The translations under genes were made by a program, and so were the position numbers. A stretch of 64,000 nt of DNA. Source: Bacteroidota bacterium (GTDB taxonomy: Bacteria; Bacteroidota; Bacteroidia; Chitinophagales; Chitinophagaceae). The DNA lies in contig JAFDXI010000096.1 of assembly GCA_018268035.1 (NCBI GenBank), positions 28,266 through 92,265 of the forward strand, given 5' to 3'. Below, one piece after another: positions 27,961 through 37,154 of this stretch. Every line of letters begins with the position of its first letter. Position 1 is the stretch's first letter. The notes beneath the pieces were generated by a model. The model was given only the letters and a program-made list of their open reading frames with translations, made no database searches and was not told the DNA's origin.

Positions 27961-29397
27961 TTAAGGGGTTTTGGTGATAATTAAATTGAAACTTTGTTGT
28001 GCAAGGTTAATCAATGGTTGAGGATACACACCCAACACCACAACTACGATGACTAGTATCACCAATACTGCATTAATATTAAAGCTGCTGTCTTTTGCAG
28101 TTCCTGTTAACGCAGAAGTATTACCATAAAATATTTTTTGAATCATACCAAAAGTATAGACCACAACTAAAATGATGCAGGTAATAGCCATTCCTGCAAC
28201 TATTGGATTATACCTAAACAGTCCATTGAACATCAAGAATTCTCCGACAAAAGCATTAGTCAGTGGTAATGCTATATTTGCCATACATAATACAACAAAC
28301 AATATTGCAAGTGTTGGCGCTTTTTGAGATAATCCTCCAAGCTCACTGAATTTTCTTGTTCCTACTTTTTGTTCTATTGCATCTGCCACTATCCACAATC
28401 CCAAAATATTTATTCCATGATTGAACATTTGGATGATAGCACCCTGCGTACCTATATTTTGATTGGTGAAAAGAGCAGCACATATTAAACCCACATGTGC
28501 AATGGAAGAATATGCAACTAATCGTTTCATATCATCCTGACGAATGGCTATTAATGAAGCATATATCATCCCGAATACTGCCAGCCCTATAATGATAGAA
28601 CTGTTGTTTTGAGCAGTAACAGGGAAAATCGGTAACAGCCAGCGGATTACAGCAAAGACTCCCATCTTCACCATTACTCCACTCAACAGCATTGTAACTG
28701 CAGTATCAGATTGTTCATAAGTATCAGGTTGCCATGTATGAAATGGGAAGACAGGCATTTTGATTGCTGATGCCACAAAAAATAACCAGAACATCCATTG
28801 TGATTGTGTAGCAGAAAGCTTTACATGATAAAATGATTGCATCGAAAATGAATGATCTGATGTTTTAAAGTAAATGAAAATGACAGATACTAACATCAGT
28901 AAGGAACCTAAAAATGTATAAACAAAAAATTTGTATGTAACACGGATTCGTTTTTCCCCACCCCATGAAGAACAAAGAAAATAAGCCGGGATTAAAGACA
29001 GTTCCCAGAAAAAATAAAATAGCAAAATATCCATTGATACAAACACACCCAACATTCCAGCCTGGCATAACAACATTAAACCATAAAACCTGTTTGCGTT
29101 GTGATAAGTATTTTTGTATGTTGAAATTAATATGACAGGCATTGAGGCTGCAGTCAGTAAAGTCAATATTTTTCCCACACCATCGAGACCTAATGTAATA
29201 CGACTTCCCAGTTCAGGCATCCACGCTTTATCGAAATGAAGCATAGAGGTATCTGTTGAGAATACACCCATTAATGATATAAGAAATGTAACCAGTGAAA
29301 TAAAGACTGCAAATCCTTTTACGGATTTTTCATTCTTTATAAAAAAAGATAACAATCCGCCAATTACAGGAACAAGTATGAGTAATAAAGCAACCAT
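27961..29397 (-). CDS. nuoM: NADH-quinone oxidoreductase subunit M
   Basis: A 478-residue antiporter-like subunit of the membrane arm with about 14 helices. Diagnostic segments are FFWELSLIPAYFLCSSWGG with the key Glu, the broken-helix region PVFPFHTWQPDTYEQSDT, and KRLVAYSSIAHVGL. It pumps protons during NADH oxidation. It is 5 bases downstream of nuoL and 12 bases upstream of nuoN, so the three are coupled. Confidence 0.95.
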   Translation of the reverse strand: MVALLLILVPVIGGLLSFFIKNEKSVKGFAVFISLVTFLISLMGVFSTDTSMLHFDKAWMPELGSRITLGLDGVGKILTLLTAASMPVILISTYKNTYHNANRFYGLMLLCQAGMLGVFVSMDILLFYFFWELSLIPAYFLCSSWGGEKRIRVTYKFFVYTFLGSLLMLVSVIFIYFKTSDHSFSMQSFYHVKLSATQSQWMFWLFFVASAIKMPVFPFHTWQPDTYEQSDTAVTMLLSGVMVKMGVFAVIRWLLPIFPVTAQNNSSIIIGLAVFGMIYASLIAIRQDDMKRLVAYSSIAHVGLICAALFTNQNIGTQGAIIQMFNHGINILGLWIVADAIEQKVGTRKFSELGGLSQKAPTLAILFVVLCMANIALPLTNAFVGEFLMFNGLFRYNPIVAGMAITCIILVVVYTFGMIQKIFYGNTSALTGTAKDSSFNINAVLVILVIVVVVLGVYPQPLINLAQQSFNLIITKTP

Positions 29398-29402
29398 GCT
29401 TA

Positions 29403-31298
29403 TTAAAATATTTTTTGAAAGAATTCAGTTATTGTTGTTTGGTTCCAGAATGCAAGCCACAAAACCACTATTGAAAATACCATCAGCAAAATATAGGTGC
29501 CCACTTTTCCATTCTGTACCAATCTTAGCCTCCTTGATGAATACTGAATAAATGTGCCAACACCATTTACCAAACCATCAACTCCGGATTTTTCTATTAC
29601 ATTTTTAAAGAAACTGCCTAATGCTGAAAGTGGGCTTACAACGACAGCATCATACAACTCATCAATATACCATTTGTTGGCAAGTACCTTACCCAGTCCT
29701 TGCGGTTCACCCAATTCAGGTTTTTTGCTATACCTGAATAATGCAATTAGAATTGCAATAACAGAAACACCAGCAGATACACCCATCAGTATAAATTCTG
29801 TACTATGATTCAGTTCAACACTTTTTTCTTTTAATAAAACAGGTGATAAAAAATGATGCATCTCTGAGCTACCACCCAATACAGCAGGCACATTAATAAA
29901 CCCACCTATAACTGATAATATTGCAAGTATCAACAAAGGCAGCGTAATAGCTATAGGACTTTCATGCAGGTGATGTTTTTGTTCTTCAGTTCCACGGAAT
30001 TCTCCTAAAAATGTTGTAGCATATAAGCGGAACATATAAAAGGCAGTTAACCCTGCACCCAAAACACCTAACGCCCAATATACAGGGTTTGCCGAATATG
30101 CGGCAGCAAGAATTTCATCTTTCGAAAAGAATCCACTAAAGGGAGGAATACCGGATATGGCCAGACAGGCAGCCAGAAAAGTTATATGAGTTACCGGCAT
30201 ATATTTTTTTAAACCACCCATATACCGCATATCTTGTTGGTTCAATGCATGAATCACTGAACCTGCACCTAAGAAAAGTAATGCTTTAAAAAATGCATGC
30301 GTCATTACATGAAAAACAGCACCGGTATATGCGCCAACACCTAAACCTAAAAACATATAGCCTAACTGACTTACTGTGGAATAAGCCAATACTTTTTTAA
30401 TATCATTTTGTTTGATAGCAATTGTTGCAGCCAGCAAAGCAGTAGCAATTCCGATAATAGCAACCAGGTTTTCAGAAACGGGACTTAATGAATATAATGC
30501 ATTGCTGCGGGCAACCATGTAAATACCTGCAGTTACCATCGTTGCAGCATGTATTAATGCTGATACAGGGGTGGGGCCTGCCATCGCATCGGGCAACCAG
30601 GTATATAAAGGTATCTGTGCACTTTTACCTGTTGCGCCTATTAAAAAAAGTATTGTGATACCTGTAATTTCTGCTGTTGAAAATTTGGAAGTATTGGCAA
30701 AAACATCAGCATAATTGGAAGTTCCTAATTTGGAAAATACCCAAAAGACACCCAGTAAAAATGCCGCATCACCAATACGATTCATGATAAATGCTTTATT
30801 GGCAGCATAATTATAATTATCATTTTTATACCAATATCCAATCAATAAATAAGAACACAATCCTACACCTTCCCAACCCATAAACATAATCACATAATTG
30901 GCACCCAACACCAATAGCAACATCGAGAAAACAAAGAGATTAAGATAGGAAAAATATCTGGCAAAATGATTCTCATTTTCTTCATGCATATATGAAGTAG
31001 AATATACATGAATAAGAAAACCAACACCTGTAATTATTAATAAAAACAAAGAAGAAAGTTGGTCTGCCTGGAATGCGAAATCAACTTTTACTGAAGGAAG
31101 GTTTATGAATTGAAATAATGGCTGTACTTGTAATGCGCCACCAGATTTTATATCAATAAACAATATGCAGCTTACAATAAATGATGCCAGTACTGACCCA
31201 CAGCCAATAATGCCAATCATGCTTTTTGATAACGATTTTCGGAAAATACCGTTTAACAAAAAACCCAGTAAAGGAAAAAGCGGAACTAAGTAAACCAT
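29403..31298 (-). CDS. nuoL: NADH-quinone oxidoreductase subunit L
   Basis: The largest membrane-arm subunit, about 631 residues, with some 16 helices including the long lateral helix at the C-terminus (GTYILLMVFSIVVLWLAF). Signature segments are MFMGWEGVGLCSYLLIGYWY, IPLYTWLPDAMAGPTPVSAL and KKVLAYSTVSQLGYMFLG. I place the start at the ATG at 31298 (MVYLVPLFPLLGFL). Another in-frame ATG three codons upstream, at 31307, sits at the edge of a small C(UUCG)G hairpin. Its role is proton translocation. Confidence 0.94.
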   Translation of the reverse strand: MVYLVPLFPLLGFLLNGIFRKSLSKSMIGIIGCGSVLASFIVSCILFIDIKSGGALQVQPLFQFINLPSVKVDFAFQADQLSSLFLLIITGVGFLIHVYSTSYMHEENENHFARYFSYLNLFVFSMLLLVLGANYVIMFMGWEGVGLCSYLLIGYWYKNDNYNYAANKAFIMNRIGDAAFLLGVFWVFSKLGTSNYADVFANTSKFSTAEITGITILFLIGATGKSAQIPLYTWLPDAMAGPTPVSALIHAATMVTAGIYMVARSNALYSLSPVSENLVAIIGIATALLAATIAIKQNDIKKVLAYSTVSQLGYMFLGLGVGAYTGAVFHVMTHAFFKALLFLGAGSVIHALNQQDMRYMGGLKKYMPVTHITFLAACLAISGIPPFSGFFSKDEILAAAYSANPVYWALGVLGAGLTAFYMFRLYATTFLGEFRGTEEQKHHLHESPIAITLPLLILAILSVIGGFINVPAVLGGSSEMHHFLSPVLLKEKSVELNHSTEFILMGVSAGVSVIAILIALFRYSKKPELGEPQGLGKVLANKWYIDELYDAVVVSPLSALGSFFKNVIEKSGVDGLVNGVGTFIQYSSRRLRLVQNGKVGTYILLMVFSIVVLWLAFWNQTTITEFFQKIF

Positions 31299-31306
31299 AA
31301 GCTCCA

Positions 31307-31318
31307 TCCCCGAAGGGA
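31307..31318 (-). repeat. Small UUCG hairpin at the nuoL start
   Basis: On the minus strand TCCC-TTCG-GGGA forms a perfect 4-bp stem with a UUCG tetraloop, ending on the A of an in-frame ATG of nuoL. The gap of about 85 bases between nuoK and nuoL otherwise shows nothing. It resembles the short dispersed palindromes of Bacteroidota intergenic DNA and may affect initiation or message stability. Confidence 0.45.
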
Positions 31319-31383
31319 CTTATTATTTAGTTATTAAAAATTATTTCAACTGTTCTTAAAGATTAAATAAATCTGCTTAAAGA

Positions 31384-31725
31384 TTAATTCTTTAACCTGT
31401 TCAGAAAATTTACATCAATTGATCGCACATTCCTATACATCATAACTATGATGGCTAACCCAACACTCACTTCTGCAGCAGCTACTACCATTATAAAAAA
31501 TACAAACAATTGCGCATCAGTTCCAGTATTTACTTCCATATTTTTAGTTGCTGCACTGGCCACTGCATAATGCATTTTTGAAAATGCTACGAGTAATAAA
31601 TTCACAGCATTTAACATTAACTCAATGCTCATAAAAATGATGATAGCATTGCGACGTACCAACACACCGGTAACTCCTATACAAAATATTGCTGCAGCTA
31701 AAATTATATAATACTGTATTGGCAT
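31384..31725 (-). CDS. nuoK: NADH-quinone oxidoreductase subunit K
   Basis: A 113-residue subunit with three transmembrane helices. The conserved membrane Glu is in [20 protein letters not shown], and the second is in [19 protein letters not shown]; both are on the proton path between the quinone site and the antiporter subunits. The length is normal, with a short extra loop ([16 protein letters not shown]) between helices 2 and 3. It lies between nuoJ and nuoL, with gaps of 111 and about 85 bases. Confidence 0.95.
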   Translation of the reverse strand: MPIQYYIILAAAIFCIGVTGVLVRRNAIIIFMSIELMLNAVNLLLVAFSKMHYAVASAATKNMEVNTGTDAQLFVFFIMVVAAAEVSVGLAIIVMMYRNVRSIDVNFLNRLKN

Positions 31726-31836
31726 ATATAAACCTTTACAAAGGTGTTTGTTTATCGCTCACAATTCTCAAGGAATATAAAGCTGTTATTTAATACTATT
31801 TTTATTCAAATTATTTCTTAATCATTAGGTCAAAAA

Positions 31837-32334
31837 TTATTTCTTTCCAATCACTACTGCGCCTACCATTGCACTCAGGAATAACACACTGCTTATTTCA
31901 AACGGAACTACATATTGTGTAAACAAAACCGTACCCAGGTTTTCAATGAGCCCAATACCCCCATCTGAAGTAGCCTGGCTATGGCTTATTTCACCTGCTG
32001 AGCGCACGGCAGAAACCATTACCATTAACAATAAACATCCTGCCACAACGCCTGCCAGTTTTATCAAAGAATTTCGTTGTGGTTCTGATGCATTATTAAG
32101 GTTCATCAACATGATTACAAATAAGAATAATACCATTATTGCACCTGCATACACAATCAGGTTTACGATTGCTAAAAACTGAGCATTCAATAAAATATAA
32201 TGCCCGCTGATTGCAAAGAAAACTACAATCAGCCACAACACACTATGTACCGGGTTCTTGCTTATTAATACCATTAATGCGCTGAATAAAGCAAGGGCGC
32301 TTAAAAACCAGAATAATATTTCTGTAGCAGTCAT
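31837..32334 (-). CDS. nuoJ: NADH-quinone oxidoreductase subunit J
   Basis: A 165-residue membrane subunit with five predicted helices. The family segments SKNPVHSVLWLIVVFFAISG and LIVYAGAIMVLFLFVIMLMNL are intact; the latter holds the pi-bulge helix that couples quinone reduction to proton transfer. It starts 3 bases after the nuoI stop, showing tight coupling. Confidence 0.95.
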   Translation of the reverse strand: MTATEILFWFLSALALFSALMVLISKNPVHSVLWLIVVFFAISGHYILLNAQFLAIVNLIVYAGAIMVLFLFVIMLMNLNNASEPQRNSLIKLAGVVAGCLLLMVMVSAVRSAGEISHSQATSDGGIGLIENLGTVLFTQYVVPFEISSVLFLSAMVGAVVIGKK

Positions 32335-32337
32335 CAG

Positions 32338-32892
32338 TTATTTCTTCTTTTTATTGATTTCCCTTAAACCTTTTGCCTGTGCATATTCTTCAGGCTGCGT
32401 TTTTGGATTTGGAATCAACAAATCCTGTTTATTATAAATAAAATTTTTCCTGTTATATGCAGCCGGTGCATGCGTTTCAGATAAATAGATTGCATCTTTA
32501 GGGCAAGCTTCTTCACAGAAACCACAAAAGATACAACGCAACATATTTATCTCATACTTTGCTGCATATTTTTCTTCCCGGTATAAATTTTCTTCTCCTG
32601 GTAACCTTTCTGCTGCTTCCATTGTAATGGCTTCTGCAGGGCAAGCAACTGCACATAAACCACATGCTGTGCAACGCTCCCTTCCTTCTTCATCACGATT
32701 TAAAATTTGCACACCACGAAAAACCGGGCTATACGGTCTTGTTTGTTCAGGATACTGATAAGTAACTTTCTTTTTAAAGAAGTGCTTCAGTGTAATCATC
32801 ATCCCGATAAATGTATTCCATATATAAATGCTTTCAAGGAAAGTCATTTTTTTACGGTTTACCGGTTTCGATCTGTTTGTTAAAGTTATCAT
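32338..32892 (-). CDS. nuoI: NADH-quinone oxidoreductase subunit I (two 4Fe-4S clusters)
   Basis: An electron-transfer subunit carrying clusters N6a and N6b. Two ferredoxin motifs are visible: CTACGLCAVACP and CIFCGFCEEACP. The reading frame gives 184 residues from the ATG at 32892. An internal ATG at 32847 (MTFLESIYIWNTF) gives a start closer to the usual family N-terminus and may be the real one. It is followed at once by nuoJ and preceded by nuoH. Confidence 0.95.
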   Translation of the reverse strand: MITLTNRSKPVNRKKMTFLESIYIWNTFIGMMITLKHFFKKKVTYQYPEQTRPYSPVFRGVQILNRDEEGRERCTACGLCAVACPAEAITMEAAERLPGEENLYREEKYAAKYEINMLRCIFCGFCEEACPKDAIYLSETHAPAAYNRKNFIYNKQDLLIPNPKTQPEEYAQAKGLREINKKKK

Positions 32893-32977
32893 TCTAAAAA
32901 TTCAAAAGTAAAAAGTAAAAAACCAATTCCTAATTTCTATCAATAATTTTTGAATTTTTCATTCAAAAATCACTTTG

Positions 32978-34030
32978 TTATTTATGCATCCATAAAACCA
33001 CTGCTCCAGTTATTAGCATATTCGCCAATGCAAGCGGGATCAATTTTTTCCATCCCAATGTCATCAACTGGTCATATCTAAACCTCGGTACTGTCCACCT
33101 GATCCACATAAATGTGAAAATGAAAATAGATATCTTAATCATGAAACAAACTGCACCGGCAATTGCAAGCCAGTTGCCCCAATCAGTATGAGCTGCTTCA
33201 TTAAAGAACGGTATATCATAACCACCAAAATATAAAGTCGCCATTATTGCACTACTGATAAACATATTTACATATTCAGCAAAAAGATAAAAGCCCAGTT
33301 TCATTGAAGAATATTCCTGGTGATAACCCATATTCAATTCACTTTCTGCTTCAGATAAATCAAAGGGTGTCCTGTTACATTCGGCTAATGCACATACAAA
33401 AAATATCAGGAAGCCCAATGGCTGGTACCAGATATTCCAATGCGATGTTACCTGTTGTTCTACAATTGTTCGGAGGCTTAAGCTTCCGGTCAACATCAGT
33501 AAGGCAATAAAAGCAATTCCCATTGCCAGTTCATAACTGATTACCTGGCTGGCTCCACGTAGAGCAGCTAATAATGAAAATTTATTATTGGATGCCCAAC
33601 CACCAATCATGATTCCATAAACACCCAAACTCACTACTGCAAACACATACAAGATGCCAATGTTGACATCTGCTATTTGCAATGGAATTGTTTTATTAAA
33701 AAGGTGCAGGTCAGTGCTCCATGGTACTACAGCACAAGTCATCATTGCAGTTAACATCGCTAATGATGGGCCCAGGATAAATAGAATCTTATTGGAACTA
33801 CTTGGAATAATTTCTTCTTTAAAAAATAATTTTCCACCATCAGCCAAAGGTTGCAAAATACCAAATGGGCCAGCACGGTTAGGGCCAATACGGTCCTGCA
33901 TAAATGCAGCAATTTTTCTTTCTGCATAAGTTGAATACATGGCAACCAATAATGAAAACATTACAATGATGGCAATCAAAATTAATTTTTCCAACATCAG
34001 GAGCCAGTCTATGGTAAGTAAGTGAATCAT
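32978..34030 (-). CDS. nuoH: NADH-quinone oxidoreductase subunit H
   Basis: A 350-residue membrane subunit that forms the quinone-access chamber. About eight helices are present. Conserved features are ERKIAAFMQDRIGPNRAGPFGILQPLADGGKL in the first loop and the acidic quinone-site loop ECNRTPFDLSEAESEL. The length is usual. It lies between nuoG and nuoI in canonical order. Confidence 0.96.
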   Translation of the reverse strand: MIHLLTIDWLLMLEKLILIAIIVMFSLLVAMYSTYAERKIAAFMQDRIGPNRAGPFGILQPLADGGKLFFKEEIIPSSSNKILFILGPSLAMLTAMMTCAVVPWSTDLHLFNKTIPLQIADVNIGILYVFAVVSLGVYGIMIGGWASNNKFSLLAALRGASQVISYELAMGIAFIALLMLTGSLSLRTIVEQQVTSHWNIWYQPLGFLIFFVCALAECNRTPFDLSEAESELNMGYHQEYSSMKLGFYLFAEYVNMFISSAIMATLYFGGYDIPFFNEAAHTDWGNWLAIAGAVCFMIKISIFIFTFMWIRWTVPRFRYDQLMTLGWKKLIPLALANMLITGAVVLWMHK

Positions 34031-34114
34031 TTAAAATTTTTTACAATGCAATTACAACAGATAATCCTTTTTTCTTTTTATGCTAACTAAATTTGAATTA
34101 TTATTTTTCTGCCT

Positions 34115-35257
34115 TTATTCAGATCCATTTAATAGTTTTTTATTATGTGCCTCGTCAGCAATTTTAAAATCATTACTGTGTGCCGGGCCATCAATTAAAT
34201 CTAACCTCAACTCAGGTTCATTCACTTCACTCTCATTATGTATATCAAGCATAAAACGCGGCTTAACTCCTTTCATCACTTCTTCCAAAAATTCATCAGG
34301 TTTAGTTGCAGCCACATATTTATTGGCAGAAATCACAGACTTACGATTCACTTTTGTAGGTCCTTCAATTACCCAATCGCTTACTTTCTTTTTTTCAAAA
34401 CGGCATTCATTGCAAATCCAACCAGTCTTACCATCAGATGCTGTTGCCACTTCATTCCAGATATCCCTGCGTGTTGTAACCCTGAAAACTTCATCCCCTC
34501 TCATCCATAACCTAACTTCACCACAACATTTGGAGCAATTTCTATGGGCATCTACCGGTTTTGTAAACCAAACCCGGTTTTTAAACCTGAATGTTCTGTC
34601 AGTTAAGGCACCCACCGGGCAAACATCAATCACATTTCCTATAAAATCATTATCTAAACTCTTTTCAATATATGTTGCAATTTCAGCACGGTCGCCACGA
34701 TCTAACACTCCATGTTGCCTTGTTTTTGTTAACTGATCAGCAACTAACACGCACCTGTAACATAGAATACAGCGTGTCATGTGCAATTGTATTTGGTTGC
34801 CTAAAGTATGCTTTTCAAAAGTTCTGCGTCTGAATTCAGTACGGGTGCCTTCTTCGCCATGTCCATAACTTAAATCCTGCAAATCACATTCTCCGGCCTG
34901 GTCACAAATGGGACAATCCAATGGATGGTTAATTAATAAAAATTCTACCACTCCTTTTCTTGCTGTAATCACTCTTTGAGAAGTGATGTTTTTAACTTCC
35001 ATTCCATCCATAACAGCAGTCCTGCAACTGGCAACCAGTTTAGGCATTGGACGTGGATCTTTATCAGAACCTTTGCTTACTTCTACCAAACATGTCCTGC
35101 ATTTGCCACCACTATCTTCCAGTTTGCTATAATAGCACATAGTGGGTGGTGCAACATCCCCACCTATTTTTCGTGCGGCATTTAATATTGTGGTACCCGC
35201 AGGTACTTCAATTGTTATATTATCAATAGTTACTTTTACTAATGGTTGATCTGCCAT
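34115..35257 (-). CDS. nuoG: NADH-quinone oxidoreductase subunit G, short form
   Basis: A 380-residue iron-sulfur subunit of the peripheral arm. Visible in order are the 2Fe-2S domain (MCYYSKLEDSGGKCRTC, cluster N1b), the HPLDCPICDQAGECDLQD motif (N5), and the 4Fe-4S motif CILCYRCVLV with a later VIDVCPVGAL (N4). A Cys-rich segment CSKCCGEV...WICNEC then resembles the start of the molybdopterin-oxidoreductase-like domain. The protein stops soon after, so the large C-terminal domain of the E. coli (about 900 residues) and Thermus proteins is missing. Short NuoG proteins occur in other Bacteroidota, and the nearby genes do not supply the missing domain. Confidence 0.93.
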   Translation of the reverse strand: MADQPLVKVTIDNITIEVPAGTTILNAARKIGGDVAPPTMCYYSKLEDSGGKCRTCLVEVSKGSDKDPRPMPKLVASCRTAVMDGMEVKNITSQRVITARKGVVEFLLINHPLDCPICDQAGECDLQDLSYGHGEEGTRTEFRRRTFEKHTLGNQIQLHMTRCILCYRCVLVADQLTKTRQHGVLDRGDRAEIATYIEKSLDNDFIGNVIDVCPVGALTDRTFRFKNRVWFTKPVDAHRNCSKCCGEVRLWMRGDEVFRVTTRRDIWNEVATASDGKTGWICNECRFEKKKVSDWVIEGPTKVNRKSVISANKYVAATKPDEFLEEVMKGVKPRFMLDIHNESEVNEPELRLDLIDGPAHSNDFKIADEAHNKKLLNGSE

Positions 35258-35300
35258 ATCCTAAATCTCCAATTACTTTTAAGATTTACAAATTTATAGC

Positions 35301-36656
35301 CTATACCAATTCACCTATTGGAATCAAAGGGTCTGCATAATGAGCAAGACCAAAATTTCTCCTTTGTGATTCCTCAGGATTTAATACATGCCATTCAAAC
35401 TCATCTCTGAAATGTCTGATAGCTGCTGCAACTGGCCATGCCGCTGCATCGCCCAATGGACAAATAGTATTGCCTTCTATATTACTTTGTACATGCCACA
35501 ACAAGTCAATATCTTTCATTTTGCCTTTGCCGTATTCAATATTTTTAAGAATCTTCTCCATCCATCCCGTACCTTCTCTGCAAGGAGAACATTGTCCACA
35601 GCTTTCATGCCAGTAAAACCTGCTTAAAGTGTAAGTATGCCTGACAATACATTGATCTTCATCAAAAACAATAAAACCGCCACTTCCCATCATTGAACCT
35701 GTTGCAAAACCACCATCGGATAAACTTTCATAGTTCATATACCTGGTTTCACCTTTTGCTGTTTTCAACAATAGATTGGCTGGAAGTATAGGTACTGAAG
35801 AACCTCCGGGTATGCATGCTTTCAATCTTTTTCCATTAGGTATGCCACCACAATATTCATCACTGTAAATAAATTCTTCTACAGAGATTGTCATATCAAT
35901 TTCATACACCCCGGGTTTATTAATGTTGCCACATGCTGAAATTAATTTTGTTCCCGTTGATTTACCTACACCAATTTTTGCATATTCATCACCACCCATA
36001 TTAATGATAGGAACAACTGCAGCGATTGATTCAACATTGTTCACAACTGTCGGTCGCTGCCATAATCCTTTTACTGCCGGAAAAGGAGGTTTGATTCTTG
36101 GATTCCCACGTTTTCCTTCAAGGCTTTCAATTAAAGCAGTTTCTTCTCCACAGATATATGCTCCGGAACCTCGGTGAACATATATTTCACAATCAAAGCC
36201 ACTGCCTAAAATATTTTTGCCTAACCATCCATTATTCTTTGCTTCAGCAATTGCCTGCTCGAGTATGTCAACTATCCAGGCATATTCACCACGGATGTAT
36301 ATGTAGGTAACATTTGAACCCAATGCATAAGATGAAATTATGAGGCCTTCAACCAATAAGTGAGGTATAAACTCCATCAGGTACCTGTCTTTAAAAGTAC
36401 CTGGCTCGCTTTCATCAGCATTGCAAATAAGATGACGTGGGACACCTTCAGGTTTTGCAATAAAACTCCATTTTAAACCAGTGGGAAAACCTGCACCGCC
36501 ACGACCCCGTAATCCACTTTTTTTCACTTCATCCACTACTTCAGCAGGAGACATCTTCAATGCTTTCTCCACGCTTTTATATCCACCTTCCCTGCGGTAG
36601 GTTTCATAAAATCTGATACCTTCGATATGATCTTTTTCTAATAATAATTTCTTCAT
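35301..36656 (-). CDS. nuoF: NADH-quinone oxidoreductase subunit F (NADH- and FMN-binding)
   Basis: This 451-residue subunit takes electrons from NADH through FMN to a 4Fe-4S cluster. Motifs are the NADH-binding GLRGRGGAGFPTGLKW near residue 50, the FMN-binding HRGSGAYICGEETALIESLEGKRG near 160-185, and the cluster motif ESCGQCSPCREGT with a distant NTICPLGDAAAWP. The length is normal. It is preceded by the VOC-family gene after 84 bases, a gap that holds a small GC hairpin. Confidence 0.97.
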   Translation of the reverse strand: MKKLLLEKDHIEGIRFYETYRREGGYKSVEKALKMSPAEVVDEVKKSGLRGRGGAGFPTGLKWSFIAKPEGVPRHLICNADESEPGTFKDRYLMEFIPHLLVEGLIISSYALGSNVTYIYIRGEYAWIVDILEQAIAEAKNNGWLGKNILGSGFDCEIYVHRGSGAYICGEETALIESLEGKRGNPRIKPPFPAVKGLWQRPTVVNNVESIAAVVPIINMGGDEYAKIGVGKSTGTKLISACGNINKPGVYEIDMTISVEEFIYSDEYCGGIPNGKRLKACIPGGSSVPILPANLLLKTAKGETRYMNYESLSDGGFATGSMMGSGGFIVFDEDQCIVRHTYTLSRFYWHESCGQCSPCREGTGWMEKILKNIEYGKGKMKDIDLLWHVQSNIEGNTICPLGDAAAWPVAAAIRHFRDEFEWHVLNPEESQRRNFGLAHYADPLIPIGELV

Positions 36657-36664
36657 GCACCTAA

Positions 36665-36676
36665 CCCCAAATGGGG
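36665..36676 (-). repeat. CCCC-N4-GGGG palindrome before nuoF
   Basis: A small inverted repeat (CCCCAAATGGGG on the plus strand) ends 9 bases before the nuoF ATG on the minus strand. There is no T run after it in the direction of transcription, so it is not a standard terminator. It is probably a dispersed palindrome and might influence translation of nuoF. Confidence 0.45.
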
Positions 36677-36740
36677 ATTTTATTTCTTTTATTTGAATGC
36701 AAAAATTTTTATTTTCTTCTTATCATTCTTACCTGGTATT

Positions 36741-37154
36741 TCATTTTACATCTTCTCGATTAAACATCCAGTTTATTCCAAACTTATCCTGCAACATCCC
36801 AAAAGTGGCGCCCCAGAATTGTTTTTCCAAAGGCATGGTTATTTTACCTCCCTCTGCCATTTTATTAAATACTTCAGCAAGCTTTTGTTCATCTTCTACT
36901 TCCACTGACAACTGAATATTACCTTCTTTGACTGATAAATTCCCGTTATAAGAGTCTGAAATCATTATAAGGTTATTTCCAATTTTTATTCTTGAATGAA
37001 TAACTTTATTTTTCCAGTCATCATCCACTTTCATCGGGCTGTCACCATACCTGTTCAGCATAACAATCTCACCATCGAAAGCATCTTTATAAAAGTTTAA
37101 AACTTCTTCTGCTTCGCCATTAAAATGTAAATATGGTACGAGGTGAAACATCAT
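36741..37154 (-). CDS. VOC-superfamily protein (PhnB/glyoxalase-like)
   Basis: A 137-residue protein of the PhnB-type branch of the vicinal-oxygen-chelate superfamily, with the N-terminal signature VPYLHFNGEAEEVLNFYKDAFDGEI and the C-terminal block EKQFWGATFGMLQDKFGINW. Such proteins often lack the full metal site and have no clear function. It sits inside the nuo locus, starting on the base after the stop of the NlpE-like gene and ending 84 bases before nuoF. It must therefore be co-transcribed with complex I. A link to complex I is not known. Two ATGs in tandem open the frame. Confidence 0.85.
   Translation of the reverse strand: MMFHLVPYLHFNGEAEEVLNFYKDAFDGEIVMLNRYGDSPMKVDDDWKNKVIHSRIKIGNNLIMISDSYNGNLSVKEGNIQLSVEVEDEQKLAEVFNKMAEGGKITMPLEKQFWGATFGMLQDKFGINWMFNREDVK

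Noticed and set aside
34080..34736. Plus-strand open frame of 218 codons
   Set aside because: It is antisense to nuoG, whose cluster motifs are all intact; the frame has no recognisable domain.
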